From an uncultured Pseudokineococcus sp. (GTDB lineage Bacteria > Actinomycetota > Actinomycetes > Actinomycetales > Quadrisphaeraceae), in assembly GCF_947499845.1 (NCBI RefSeq), contig NZ_CANMPM010000005.1:1-64000 (forward strand): a stretch of 64,000 nt of DNA, written 5' to 3'. The notes under the pieces are model-generated. The model searched no databases and had not been told where the DNA came from. It was given only the letters and a program-made list of their open reading frames with translations. Positions 17,489-26,503 of the stretch are shown here, one piece after another. The translations under genes and the position numbers were made by a program. Position 1 is the stretch's first letter. Every line of letters starts with the position of its first letter.

Positions 17489-18109
17489 TCAGCGGCCGGA
17501 GAGCAGGTCCGCGAAGGAGGGCGCGTCCTCGAAGGGGTCGTGCGGCCGGCGCGCGGGGCGCCCCGCGACGACCTCGGCGAGCTCGCCGGCCGCCCGGGAG
17601 ACGCGGGCGGAGAGGGCGTCGCCGGACCGGCCGGCCTCGCCGCCCCAGTCCTCCGGCGCCGCGAAGACCGCCGTCGGCAGCACGAGGGCGCGCAGGTGCG
17701 CGAAGAGCGGGCGCATCGCGTGCTCGAGCACGAGCGAGTGCCGCTGGGTGCCCGCCGTCGCGCCGACGACGACCGGGACGCCGGTGAGCGCGTCCCGGTC
17801 GAGCGCGTCGACGAAGGTCTTGAAGAGCCCGCTGTAGGACGCCGCGAAGACCGGCGTCACCGCGACGACCGCGTCGGCGCCGGCGACGGCGTCGAGCGCC
17901 GTCCGCAGCGCGGGGCTCGTGGCGTTGGCGACGAGGTGGTCGGCCAGGTCGCGGGCGAGGTCGCGGACCTCGACCACGGTGGTCCCGGCCTCGAGGCCGC
18001 GACCCGCCAGGGCGTCGACGGCCTCGGCGGCCAGGCGGTCGGCGAGCAGCCGGGTCGAGGACGGCTGCCCGAGACCGGCGGAGAGGACGACGAGGGACCG
18101 GCGCTCCAT
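17489..18109 (-). CDS. NADPH-dependent FMN reductase, CE1759 family
   Basis: Flavodoxin-fold reductase of 206 aa that should supply reduced FMN. The N-terminal LSAGLGQPSSTRLLADRL is the FMN-phosphate loop, and TPVFAASYSGLFKTFVDAL is the conserved core around the flavin ring. The CE1759 group is normally adjacent to CE1758-type luciferase-like monooxygenases, exactly as here. Start and upstream stop share a base (TGATG), so translation is coupled to the monooxygenase gene. This looks like the reductase half of a two-component flavin monooxygenase. Confidence 0.87.
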   Translation of the reverse strand: MERRSLVVLSAGLGQPSSTRLLADRLAAEAVDALAGRGLEAGTTVVEVRDLARDLADHLVANATSPALRTALDAVAGADAVVAVTPVFAASYSGLFKTFVDALDRDALTGVPVVVGATAGTQRHSLVLEHAMRPLFAHLRALVLPTAVFAAPEDWGGEAGRSGDALSARVSRAAGELAEVVAGRPARRPHDPFEDAPSFADLLSGR

Positions 18110-19254
18110 CAGGCCACCGTCGCAGCCGTCGCGGGCGTCGGCGCGCCGAGACCGGTCTCCCGGTCACCTCCGCGCGCCGTGGCGTCCCGGGCCGCCACGC
18201 GGGAGGCGTGCGTCGGGGCGTCGGGCACGTGGGCCGGGCGCATCGCGTCCATCTCGCGCCGGAGCACGGGCACGACCTCCGACCCCAGGAGCTCCATCTG
18301 CTCGAGCACGACGTCGAGGGGCAGGCCCGCGTGGTCGATGAGGAACAGCTGGCGCTGGTAGTCGCCGAAGTGCTCGCGGAAGGTCAGCGTCTTGTCGATG
18401 ACCTCCTGCGGGCTGCCGACGGTGAGCGGCGTGTGCTCGGTGAACTCCTCCAGCGACGGCCCGTGCCCGTAGACCGGGGCCTCGTCGAAGTAGGGGCGGA
18501 ACCGGCGGACGGCCTCCTGGCTGTTCTTGTGCAGGAAGACCTGGCCCCCGAGCCCGACGACCGCCTGGTCGGCGGAGCCGTGGCCGTAGTGCTCGTAGCG
18601 GCGCCGGTAGAAGTCGACGAGCCGGATGAAGTGCTCCTTCGGCCAGAAGATGTGGTTCGCGAAGAACCCGTCGCCGTAGTACGCCGCCTGCTCGGCGATC
18701 TCGGGGCTGCGGATCGAGCCGTGCCACACGAAGGGCGGGACGCCGTCGAGCGGGCGCGGGGTCGAGGTGAAGGACTGCAGGGGGGTGCGGAAGCGGCCCT
18801 CCCAGTCGACGACGTCCTCGGTCCACAGCCGGCGGAGCAGCGCGTAGTTCTCGATGGCCAGCGGGATGCCGTCGCGGATGTCCTTGCCGAACCAGGGGTA
18901 CACGGGGCCGGTGTTGCCGCGGCCCATGGTGAGGTCGACCCGCCCGCCCGAGAGGTGCTGGAGCATCGCGTAGTCCTCGGCGATCTTCACCGGGTCGTTC
19001 GTCGTGATGAGCGTCACGGCGGTCGAGAGCAGCAGCCGCTCGGTCTGCGCGGCGACGTAGCCGAGCATCGTCGTCGGCGAGCTGGGGACGAAGGGCTCGT
19101 TGTGGTGCTCGCCGGTGGCGAAGACGTCGAGCCCGACCTCCTCGGCCTTGCGGGCGATGGCCACCATCGCCCGGATCCGCTCGTGCTCGGTGGGCGTGCG
19201 CCCCGTCGTCGGGTCGGGCGTGACGTCGCCGACCGTGAAGACCCCGAACTGCAT
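18109..19254 (-). CDS. Luciferase-like FMN-dependent monooxygenase, CE1758 family
   Basis: TIM-barrel flavin monooxygenase of 381 aa. Near-invariant stretches of the CE1758 group are present: MQFGVFTVGDVTPDPTTGR at the N-terminus, FATGEHHNEPF, MGRGNTGPVYPWFGKD, WHGSIRSPEIAEQAAYYGDG and the GDYQRQLFLIDHAGLP segment. The last 40 residues are a variable tail rich in Ala/Thr. ATG 19254 has AGGAGG six bases upstream. First gene of an operon with the FMN reductase and FAD monooxygenase. The physiological substrate of this family is not established. Confidence 0.9.
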   Translation of the reverse strand: MQFGVFTVGDVTPDPTTGRTPTEHERIRAMVAIARKAEEVGLDVFATGEHHNEPFVPSSPTTMLGYVAAQTERLLLSTAVTLITTNDPVKIAEDYAMLQHLSGGRVDLTMGRGNTGPVYPWFGKDIRDGIPLAIENYALLRRLWTEDVVDWEGRFRTPLQSFTSTPRPLDGVPPFVWHGSIRSPEIAEQAAYYGDGFFANHIFWPKEHFIRLVDFYRRRYEHYGHGSADQAVVGLGGQVFLHKNSQEAVRRFRPYFDEAPVYGHGPSLEEFTEHTPLTVGSPQEVIDKTLTFREHFGDYQRQLFLIDHAGLPLDVVLEQMELLGSEVVPVLRREMDAMRPAHVPDAPTHASRVAARDATARGGDRETGLGAPTPATAATVA

Positions 19255-19292
19255 GACCGCCTCCTGCGCGCCGGCCCCTCGGCCGCCGTGAT

Positions 19293-19307
19293 GTTCCAAC
19301 GTTCAAC
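19293..19307. promoter_or_regulatory. Possible MarR/TetR-type dyad before flavin operon
   Basis: The minus-strand sequence GTTGAACGTTGGAAC is an imperfect 15-bp dyad about 40 nt upstream of the luciferase-like gene. It is AT-richer than its surroundings and resembles TTGAAC-type MarR operators. No MarR gene is adjacent, so the assignment is weak. Confidence 0.25.
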
Positions 19308-19412
19308 TGTCGGAGCGCACAACGACGGCGATCGGGTCGGTGTTCCCCGCTGCGCCGTCCGGGAGCCGGCGCAGCGGGGCCCGCGGCCACCGGGAAGGGA
19401 GGCGGCGGGCGG

Positions 19413-20372
19413 TCAGCGGGCGGCGGTCGCCGCGTCGAGGGCCGAGCGCAGGTCCTCGGCGTCCGCGTCCGACATCTCCCAGTCGCCGGCGGCGGCGTTG
19501 GCGGCGACCTGCTCGGGCCTCGTCGCCCCCGCGATGACGGACGACACCTCGGGTCGGGCCAGCAGGCCCGCGAAGGCCACGTCGAGCATCGACCGGTCGC
19601 GCTGCTCCGCGAAGGAGGCGACGGCCTCGGCGACGTCGAACGCCTCGTCCGTGAGCCAGCTCGGGCCCATGTCACCGGCCAGGCGCGTCCCGTCGGGGGC
19701 CTGCTCGCCGCGGCGGTACTTGCCGGTGAGCAGCCCCGACGCCAGGGGGAAGTAGGGGAGGAAGCCGACGCCGTGCGCGGCGCAGGCGGGCAGCAGCTCG
19801 GCCTCGGCGCCGCGGCGCAGCAGCGAGTACTCGGACTGCTCGGACACGAAGGGGGTGAGGTGCGCGGTGCGGGCCGTCCACGACGCGTCGGTGACCTGCC
19901 ACGCGGGCAGGTTCGAGGTGCCGAGGTAGCGGACCTTGCCCTCGGTGACCAGCTCGCCCATCGCCGTCAGCGTCTCCTCGAGCGGCGTGACGCCGTCGGG
20001 GCGGTGGTACTGCAGGAGGTCGACGTGGTCGGTCCGCAGCCGGCGCAGCGATCCCTCGACGGCGCGGCGCAGGTACCGCCGTGAGCCGCGGGCGCCGAAG
20101 TCGTCGCCGTAGAGGCCGCCCATGTCGAGGCCGAACTTGGTGGCGAGGACGACGTCGTCGCGACGGCCCTCGATGGCCCGGCCGAGCGCCTCCTCGGAGG
20201 CCCCCTGCCCGCCGTAGACGTCCGCGGTGTCGAAGAAGGTGACGCCGTGGTCGAAGCAGGCGTCGACGACCGCCGTCGTCGCCTCCTGGTCGAGCCGGCC
20301 GCCGAAGTTGTTGCAGCCCAGGCCGACCGCCGAGACGCGCAGGCCGCTGCTGCCGAGGTTCCTCATCCGCAT
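19413..20372 (-). CDS. Aldo/keto reductase
   Basis: NADPH-dependent carbonyl reductase of 319 aa with the (beta/alpha)8 AKR fold. The catalytic tetrad is visible: Asp and Tyr in FDTADVYG near residues 45-52, Lys in LATKFG near 78, His in LQYHRPD near 120. The C-terminal SSVIAGATRPEQVAANAAA loop is the NADPH-binding segment of the YajO/Tas-like subgroup. Two close ATGs (20372, 20366) compete and neither has a good SD. It stands alone, diverging from the DUF222-HNH gene. Confidence 0.88.
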   Translation of the reverse strand: MRMRNLGSSGLRVSAVGLGCNNFGGRLDQEATTAVVDACFDHGVTFFDTADVYGGQGASEEALGRAIEGRRDDVVLATKFGLDMGGLYGDDFGARGSRRYLRRAVEGSLRRLRTDHVDLLQYHRPDGVTPLEETLTAMGELVTEGKVRYLGTSNLPAWQVTDASWTARTAHLTPFVSEQSEYSLLRRGAEAELLPACAAHGVGFLPYFPLASGLLTGKYRRGEQAPDGTRLAGDMGPSWLTDEAFDVAEAVASFAEQRDRSMLDVAFAGLLARPEVSSVIAGATRPEQVAANAAAGDWEMSDADAEDLRSALDAATAAR

Positions 20373-20454
20373 GCGCTCGACGCTAGGCGGGCGGGGTGCG
20401 GGGCGCCTGTCCGACGGGCGTCGGTGGTCGAGGCCGCCGCGGGCACCCGTCGTG

Positions 20455-20470
20455 TCGAACACGTGTTCGA
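20455..20470. promoter_or_regulatory. Perfect SOS box (LexA operator)
   Basis: TCGAACACGTGTTCGA is a perfect 16-bp palindrome and an exact match to the actinobacterial LexA consensus TCGAAC-N4-GTTCGA. It ends 34 nt before GTG 20505. With TACGGT at 20492-20497 as a -10 for a leaderless transcript starting at the GTG, the box covers roughly -50 to -35, a repressing position. Confidence 0.85.
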
Positions 20471-20504
20471 TCCGTTGTCGGTGGTCGCCCCTACGGTCGT
20501 GGGT

Positions 20505-22340
20505 GTGGAGGACGAGGCGGTGCCGGGGCCGGGCGCAGGGGTGCCCGACGCCGTGCCGGACGCGGTGCTCGGCGTCTCCCCGGGTGGGGCGGAGGCGCTC
20601 GCGGCGTTGCGGTCCGCTCTCGACGCAGGGCGTTCCGCGGTGGCGGGTCTGGGGCTGTGGTCGGTGGTCACCTCGGACCTGCGGGCGGTGCTGTCCGAGC
20701 TCGAGGCCTTGGTGCGCGTCGCGCAGGCCGCGCAGGTGCTGGTGCTGGGGGAGGTCGCCGCCCGGGGGGAGGCGCTGGTGCCAGGCGGTCTGACGCCGGG
20801 TGAGCGGGCCGTCCTCGCGCGCTCGCGGGCGGGGGACGGGCGCGGTGAGCTGGCGGCGGTGCTGGGTGTGCACCCGGCGACGGCGGCGCGGCGTCAGGCG
20901 ACGGTGGCGTTCGTCACGGGGTCGGGCCTGCCCGCGCAGCGGGTCGCCCGCACCGGTGGGCGCGGGGCCGGGCTGGGCGAGGGCGCGGCGACCGCCGCAG
21001 CGCTCGCCCAGGGACGCCTCAGCGCGGAGGCCGCGGACGTGGTCGCGGGGACGGTGCTGGACCTGCCCGAGCACTACGGGCCGGTGGGTCGGGCGGCGGT
21101 GGAGCGGGTGCTGCTCGAGCACGCCCCCGAGGTGTCGTTGACCACGTTGCGGCATCACGCGGCGGGGTTGCTGGCCCGCGCCGAGCTGTCCGAGGCCGGC
21201 GAGGACGCCCTGGTCGAGGGCGGTGACCTGCTGGGGCGGCGGGAGGAGCGGGCGCACCGGCGCCGGGAGCTGTACTGCTCGCCCGACCTGACCGGGACCT
21301 GGCACCTGAGGGGCCGCCTGGCCCCCGAGGCCGGCGCGGCCCTCATGACAGCGATCGAGGCCCTCGCTGCCCCGGAGCCGTCCGGGGAGCAGGGCCCGGA
21401 CCTGCGCTCGGCGGCGCAGCGGCGCGCCGACGCCCTCGTCGCGCTGGCCGACAGGGCCCTGTCGGCCCCGCCGGGCAGCCCCACCGGGGTCCCCTCCGAG
21501 GGTGGGGCCCGGGCCCGGGTCGTGGTGACGATGGACCTGCCCGCGCTCACCGGGGCCGTGCGGGGCGCTGGTCTGCTGGCTGACGACGCCCCGTTGTCGG
21601 CGGGGGCGGTTCGGCGGCTGGCGTGCGACGCCGAGGTCGTGCCCGCGGTCCTGGGGTCGCGGTCGGAGCCGTTGGACGTGGGCCGGGCCGCCTACACCGT
21701 CACACCCGCCCAGCGCCGCGCCCTCGCGATCCGCGACCGCGGGTGCATCGCCCCCGGCTGCGACGCCCCCGTGAGCAGGACCCAGGCCCACCACGTCGTG
21801 CACTGGGCCGACGGCGGACCCAGCGACCTGTCCAACTTGGCTCTGGTGTGCGGGCACGACCACCGCCGGATCCACACCGGTGCCCTGGTCGCCCACGGCG
21901 TCGACGGCCGCCCCGTCATCACCCGCGCCGGCGACCCCCCACCGGCCACCGCCCCACCACCGTGGCGGGCACGCCTGGAAGACCTCGCCGACGAGCTCCA
22001 CCACCCCGACGGCCCCGACGACCCCGACGGCCCGGACGACTCCGGCCGCCTCGACGACCCGGACGACCCCGGCCGTCCCGATGATCAGGCTGCTGCCGAG
22101 CCCGAAGCCGCTGTCGAGGCCGGTGGGCCCGTCGTGCCCGGCCTTGACGTCGAGGTCGGTGGGCACGTCGACGTCGCTGCTGTGACCGACGAGTCCCGCG
22201 CTGTCGCCCGCTCGACCGCCCACGGCGACCACCCGCCGACGGATCGGGTCGCCGACGGGACCACCGGTGAGGCGGGACACGTCGACCTCCACACCGACGC
22301 GGCGCAGGACGCGCCCCCGCGGCCGGGGGCAGACCCGTAG
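20505..22340 (+). CDS. DUF222 domain HNH endonuclease (13E12 repeat family)
   Basis: Protein of 611 aa. Residues 15-330 form the helical DUF222 domain; residues 390-460 hold an HNH nuclease with RDRGCIAPGC, AHHVVHW, DLSNLALVCGHDH and RRIH, all zinc and catalytic residues present. The C-terminal 140 residues are acidic low complexity with Pro-Asp-Gly/Asp repeats, longer than usual for the family. Family relatives in Mycobacterium tuberculosis (13E12 repeats) are LexA-controlled, and this copy has a perfect SOS box. GTG 20505 fits a leaderless start (TACGGT 7 nt upstream). A role in DNA damage response or DNA mobility is inferred. A weak stem overlaps the stop codon (22339-22355). Confidence 0.85.
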   Translation: MEDEAVPGPGAGVPDAVPDAVLGVSPGGAEALAALRSALDAGRSAVAGLGLWSVVTSDLRAVLSELEALVRVAQAAQVLVLGEVAARGEALVPGGLTPGERAVLARSRAGDGRGELAAVLGVHPATAARRQATVAFVTGSGLPAQRVARTGGRGAGLGEGAATAAALAQGRLSAEAADVVAGTVLDLPEHYGPVGRAAVERVLLEHAPEVSLTTLRHHAAGLLARAELSEAGEDALVEGGDLLGRREERAHRRRELYCSPDLTGTWHLRGRLAPEAGAALMTAIEALAAPEPSGEQGPDLRSAAQRRADALVALADRALSAPPGSPTGVPSEGGARARVVVTMDLPALTGAVRGAGLLADDAPLSAGAVRRLACDAEVVPAVLGSRSEPLDVGRAAYTVTPAQRRALAIRDRGCIAPGCDAPVSRTQAHHVVHWADGGPSDLSNLALVCGHDHRRIHTGALVAHGVDGRPVITRAGDPPPATAPPPWRARLEDLADELHHPDGPDDPDGPDDSGRLDDPDDPGRPDDQAAAEPEAAVEAGGPVVPGLDVEVGGHVDVAAVTDESRAVARSTAHGDHPPTDRVADGTTGEAGHVDLHTDAAQDAPPRPGADP

Positions 22341-22568
22341 CCCGGCTCGCGGGCTCTCTCGCCCGAAGCGTCGGAGGGGATGCGTCCGCCTCCCGGCCGC
22401 GGCGTCGGCGGTCCGGCCGCAGCGACGACGCAGTCGCGCCAGGGGTGATCCACAGATTGTGCAGAGGTTGTGCATCCGGCGGGCGAGGTCGGCCGGAAGA
22501 CGGGGTGCCAGTGCCCGTCAGACCTCCCGGCGGCTCCCGCCGGGCACCGACCGACAGGAGCGACACCC

Positions 22569-23423
22569 ATGGCCACCACCACGTCCCGCGTCCGCAGCCG
22601 CGCCCGCGCCCTCGCCGTCACCGCCGCCGGCGCCCTCGTCGCCCTGGGCGGTCTTCCGGCCGCGGCGTCGAGCAGCGGCGACACCGCCACGGTGACGGTG
22701 TTCCACGGCGTCCCGGACACCCCCGTCGACGTCTACGCGAACGGCGAGCGCCTCCTCGACGACTTCGAGCCCGGCACCGTCACGGACCCGCAGCAGCTGC
22801 CCGCCGGCTCCTACGACCTCGCGGTCTACCCGGCCGACACCGAGAGCGTCGAGGGCGTGGACCCGGTGATCAGCGCTGACGGCGTCGAGGTGCCCGCGGG
22901 AGCGAACGTCACCGTGGCGGCCCACCTCACCGAGAGCGGCGACCCGACGCTCACGCCCTTCGTCAACGACACGTCGGCCGTGCCCGCGGGCGAGGGCCGC
23001 GTGACGGTGCGCCACACGGCGGCCGCGCCGGCCGTCGACGTGCTGGCGGACGACGCCGTGATCATCGGCGGGCTCACCAACCCGGACGGCGAGTCGCTGA
23101 CGACGGCGGCGGGCACCGTGAGCGCCGCGGTGAACCTCGCCGGGACGGACACCACGGCCATCGGCCCGACCGACCTGACCGTCGCCGAGGGCGCCTCGAC
23201 GATCGTCTACGCCTGGGGCTCGGCCGAGGCCGGCAACCTGGCCCTCGCGGTGCAGACGATCGACGACCTGGGCTCCGACCCCTCGGGCGTGCCCAGCGGG
23301 CTGGGTGACGCCTCCACCGGCTTCCCGGCCGGCCTCGCGGCCCTGACGGCGCTGGCCGCCGGCGGCGCCGTGCTCGTGTCGGTGACGATGGTGCGTCGTC
23401 GTCGCGCCGACCAGGGCGCCTGA
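22569..23423 (+). CDS. DUF4397 domain surface protein
   Basis: Exported protein of 284 aa. Signal peptide at residues 1-34 (twin-Arg-like RSRARALAV then hydrophobic stretch, cleavage near AAASS). Two DUF4397 Ig-like repeats follow: VTVFHGVPDTPVDVYANG and VTVRHTAAAPAVDVLADD are the paired repeat openings. The C-terminus has a membrane helix and RRRR, a sorting-signal-like tail without a visible LPxTG. AGGAG precedes ATG 22569. The adjacent class F sortase is a frequent neighbour of DUF4397 genes. An adhesin or envelope role is inferred. Confidence 0.85.
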   Translation: MATTTSRVRSRARALAVTAAGALVALGGLPAAASSSGDTATVTVFHGVPDTPVDVYANGERLLDDFEPGTVTDPQQLPAGSYDLAVYPADTESVEGVDPVISADGVEVPAGANVTVAAHLTESGDPTLTPFVNDTSAVPAGEGRVTVRHTAAAPAVDVLADDAVIIGGLTNPDGESLTTAAGTVSAAVNLAGTDTTAIGPTDLTVAEGASTIVYAWGSAEAGNLALAVQTIDDLGSDPSGVPSGLGDASTGFPAGLAALTALAAGGAVLVSVTMVRRRRADQGA

Positions 23424-23638
23424 GCCGGAGGTACCCGAGAGGTCGGACCCGGGGGCCGGTCGCCCGAGGACCGACCCCGACGACCGGTGCCCGGTGACCG
23501 TCACCGGCGCCCGACGTCGCGCCCCCGCGCGCGACGTCGGGCGCCGTCCCCGGTAGCGCCCGGGAGCACCACCACGAGCACCACCACGAACGGGGTCGCG
23601 CGAGCGCGACCGGACGGACGGACGAGGGCGGAGGAGCC

Positions 23639-24430
23639 GTGGCACGCAGCACCGGAGGCGACGACCGCCGTGCGGCGACCCCGCGGCGCCTGGCCGCGGT
23701 GCTCGCCGCCTGCCTCGCCGTCGCCGTCGGGACGCCGCTGGCCTGGGCGCTCACGCGCCCGCCCGCGGCCGTCGGCGAGGGCCTGCCCTCGTCGGCACCC
23801 CGGCCCACCGTCGGGACAACCGGGACGACCGGGACGACCGGAGGGGCGACACCCGGTCCGCAGCGGGAGCGGGGCGCTGCGCCGGACCCGCCTGGCGACG
23901 CGGCGCCCGCCGTGCCCACGCGCTGGACGGACGTCGCCCGCGACGCCAGCCCCGCCGCCGTGGCCGCCCGCCGGGCGCCGGCGGCCGCCGCGCCGGTCGA
24001 GGTGCGCATCCCCGCGCTGGACGTCGTCGCCCCGGTCGACGCCCTCGGCGTCGACGAGGACGGCGCGATGGCCCTGCCCGACGACGTGAGCCGGACCGCC
24101 TGGTACCGCTGGGGCGCCGCCCCCGGTTCCGGGGCGGGCAGCGCCGTCGTGGCCGGTCACGTCGCCGCGGCCGACGGCGAGCGCGGCGTGCTCGCCGGCC
24201 TGACCGAGCTGGGGCTGGACGACGTCGTCGAGGTCGTGCGGGCCGACGGCACCGTCGTGCCCTACCGCGTGACCACGCGGGAGGCCGTCGAGAAGACGGC
24301 CCTCCCGGTCGCCGCGCTGTTCGACGAGGACGGGCCCGAGCGGCTCGTGCTCGTCACCTGCGGCGGCCCCTACCTGCGCGACGTCGGCGCCCACCGGGAC
24401 AACGTCGTCGTCGTCGCCGAGCTCCTCTGA
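23639..24430 (+). CDS. Class F sortase
   Basis: Membrane-anchored transpeptidase of 263 aa. An N-terminal helix (AAVLAACLAVAVGTPLAWAL) is followed by a disordered Thr/Gly/Pro linker (GACGACCGG repeats encode TGT) and a sortase domain from about residue 118. Catalytic residues are visible: His in VVAGHVAA, Cys in LVTCGGPY, Arg in GAHRDNVVV. The class F type is typical of actinobacteria. GTG 23639 has GGAGG close upstream. It probably processes surface proteins such as the DUF4397 protein just upstream, though that protein shows no clear sorting motif. Confidence 0.88.
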   Translation: MARSTGGDDRRAATPRRLAAVLAACLAVAVGTPLAWALTRPPAAVGEGLPSSAPRPTVGTTGTTGTTGGATPGPQRERGAAPDPPGDAAPAVPTRWTDVARDASPAAVAARRAPAAAAPVEVRIPALDVVAPVDALGVDEDGAMALPDDVSRTAWYRWGAAPGSGAGSAVVAGHVAAADGERGVLAGLTELGLDDVVEVVRADGTVVPYRVTTREAVEKTALPVAALFDEDGPERLVLVTCGGPYLRDVGAHRDNVVVVAELL

Positions 24431-24544
24431 GGCCGGCCCGTGCGCCGGCGGTCCGCTCCCGACGCCCCGGGAGCCGCCGTCGGCGCGGTGCCCGACCCGC
24501 TCCCGGGGTGCCCCCGGCCGCTCGCGCTGGCTACGGTCCCTGCC

Positions 24545-25462
24545 GTGGCGGCTGAGCGGGGGGACGGCGTGGGCGGGCTCCCCGGCGCCCTCCCGCGCGC
24601 CACGTCCGACCACGGTCCGCTCCCGGCGACCTCCGCCCGCGGGGCCGCCCCCGAGGGGAGCGACCTCCCCCCGCCCGGGAGGGAGCCGAGCTCCGGCTCG
24701 CCACCCGGGCCGTCCCCGGGCGAGTGGTGGCCGGACCTCCCGCCCCCTGACGCCCGGCCCCCCGACGCCCGACCTCCCGACGTCCGGCCTCCCGACGCAC
24801 GGCCCGAGGACACGAGGCCCGAGGGCACCCGGGCCCGGCAGGCCCCGCCCGGAGACGCCGGCGCCCTCGACGCGGAGCCCTCCGGCACGGCCCTCGACGA
24901 CCAGGCTGCCCGCGACGCGGAGCTCGCCGCGGCCTTCGCGGCCGGGTCCGAGGACGGCCTGCGCGGCGCCTTCGAGCGGTGGTCGCCCCTCGTGCACGGC
25001 CTCGCCGCCCGCGCGCTGCAGGACGCCGCCGAGGCGGAGGACGTCACGCAGCAGGTCTTCGTGGCCGCGTGGCAGGGGCGCGAGAGGTACCGCCCCGCCG
25101 ACGGGCCCCTGGGGGCCTGGCTCACGGGCATCACGCGGCACAAGCTGGCGGACGCGCACGCGGCCCGCGAGCGGCGCCGCCGCGTCGTCGAGCGCAGCGC
25201 CGGCGTGGCGCCGCGCGAGCAGGGGCCGGGCGGGCCCGACGAGCACGTGCAGGACCTCGTCGACCGGGTCGTCGTCGCCGAGCACGTGGCCTCGCTCGGC
25301 GAGCCCGCGCGGAGCATCGTCCGGCTGGCGTTCTTCGCCGACCTCACGCACGTCCAGATCGCCGAGCAGCTCCGAATGCCCCTCGGCACGGTCAAGAGCC
25401 ACATCCGGCGCGCGCTGCGCCGCATGCGCGAGCAGATGGAGGAGGGTCGCGATGCACGCTGA
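24545..25462 (+). CDS. ECF RNA polymerase sigma factor with long N-terminal extension
   Basis: Sigma factor of about 305 aa. Region 2 (LRGAFERWSPLV to DVTQQVFVAAWQ) spans residues 138-205 and region 4 (LGEPARSIVRLAFF, HVQIAEQLRMPLGTVKSHIRRAL) residues 255-300. The first 120 residues are disordered and contain the pentapeptide PPDAR/PPDVR repeated four times, unusual for ECF sigma factors, which seldom exceed 200 aa. GTG 24545 has TACGGT 7 nt upstream (leaderless). An alternative is a shorter start nearer DDQAARDAEL, but no good start codon with SD is visible there. The downstream anti-sigma gene overlaps by 11 nt. Confidence 0.8.
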   Translation: MAAERGDGVGGLPGALPRATSDHGPLPATSARGAAPEGSDLPPPGREPSSGSPPGPSPGEWWPDLPPPDARPPDARPPDVRPPDARPEDTRPEGTRARQAPPGDAGALDAEPSGTALDDQAARDAELAAAFAAGSEDGLRGAFERWSPLVHGLAARALQDAAEAEDVTQQVFVAAWQGRERYRPADGPLGAWLTGITRHKLADAHAARERRRRVVERSAGVAPREQGPGGPDEHVQDLVDRVVVAEHVASLGEPARSIVRLAFFADLTHVQIAEQLRMPLGTVKSHIRRALRRMREQMEEGRDAR

Positions 25463-26351
25463 CGACGACGCCCTCTGGGCGCTCGCGCTCGAGGCGCACC
25501 CCGGGGAGCACGACGACGCCGACCCCGGCTCGACGACGGGCCCCTCGACGGGCTCGGCCACGGGACGAGGCACCCCCGGCGGCGCGGCGGACGTGCCGGC
25601 GGGTGGGAGCTCCGAGGACGTCGACGACCTGCGCGCGCACGTGGAGGGCTGCCCCGTCTGCTCGAGGGAGCTGGCCGCCCGTCGCCGGGTCGTCGCGGCC
25701 GGTCGCCGCCCGCCGCAGCACCTCGAGCTGCGCCCGCCCCAGCGGGTGCTCGACGGCGTGCTCGCCGAGGTGGGCCTCGCCCGGTCCTCGGAGGGCGCAC
25801 CGGGCGGCGGGGGCGCCACCGCAGGCGGCGGCCGCCCGCCGAGCGCGCCGGTCGCGACGGCGGGAGCCCCGGTGCCCGCTCCGCGGGCCCGCGGGCCGGT
25901 CACCGGGCGCTCGCGTCGGGCCCTCGCCCTGGCCGCGGTCGTCGGCGTCGTCCTGGGCGCCGGGGCGGGCGCCGCCGTCACCGCCGCGGCCGGGAGGGCG
26001 GAGGAGGGCGGCGTCGTCGCCCGGGCGGACCTCGAGCCCCTCGGGGCCACGGGGGCCCGCGGGACGGCCGTGCTGCGCGCCGGGGAGCGGGGGGACGTCC
26101 TCGAGGTCGACCTCGAGGGCGCGGGCTCGGGCCGGGGCTCCTACGAGGAGGTCTGGCTCCTCGACGAGCCGAGCGGCGGGCTGCTGTCCCTGGGGGCGCT
26201 CGTCGACGGCCACGGCGTCTTCACCGTGCCCCCGGGCGCCCTGCCGGCGGAGCAGGAGGTCCAGGTGGACGTCTCGCGCGAGGCCCTCGACGGGGAGCCG
26301 ACGCACTCGGGGGACAGCCTCGCCCGCGGTGCGCTCTCCACCGGCGCCTGA
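25452..26351 (+). CDS. Zinc-type anti-sigma factor (RskA-like)
   Basis: Membrane anti-sigma factor of 299 aa, cognate to the upstream sigma factor by overlap. The cytoplasmic N-terminus has the ZAS motif HVEGCPVC (HxxxCxxC) near residue 63. A helix (RALALAAVVGVVLGAGAGAAV) near 155-178 crosses the membrane, and the extracytoplasmic part resembles the RskA domain (DVLEVDLEG, SYEEVWLLD). This architecture predicts release of the sigma factor by regulated proteolysis. Residues 20-55 are an unusual Gly/Ser/Thr-rich insert before the zinc motif. Neighbouring sortase and DUF4397 genes make an envelope regulon plausible. Confidence 0.85.
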   Translation: MHADDDALWALALEAHPGEHDDADPGSTTGPSTGSATGRGTPGGAADVPAGGSSEDVDDLRAHVEGCPVCSRELAARRRVVAAGRRPPQHLELRPPQRVLDGVLAEVGLARSSEGAPGGGGATAGGGRPPSAPVATAGAPVPAPRARGPVTGRSRRALALAAVVGVVLGAGAGAAVTAAAGRAEEGGVVARADLEPLGATGARGTAVLRAGERGDVLEVDLEGAGSGRGSYEEVWLLDEPSGGLLSLGALVDGHGVFTVPPGALPAEQEVQVDVSREALDGEPTHSGDSLARGALSTGA

Positions 26352-26503
26352 GCGCCCGCACCGGCGCCCCTCCCGAGGCCCGCCGGGGCCCGTACGGCCT
26401 CTCGCGGTCGGCCGCGTTGACGGCGGGCTGTACAACTGCAGGGGGAGAGCGCCGCGGCGCCCCCGCGCCCGCGTGGCGCACGATCGACGACCTGGAGGTG
26501 GAC

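Noticed and set aside
22339-22355. Terminator overlapping the DUF222-HNH stop codon
   Set aside because: Only a 6-bp stem with no T-run; mentioned with the gene but too weak to list.
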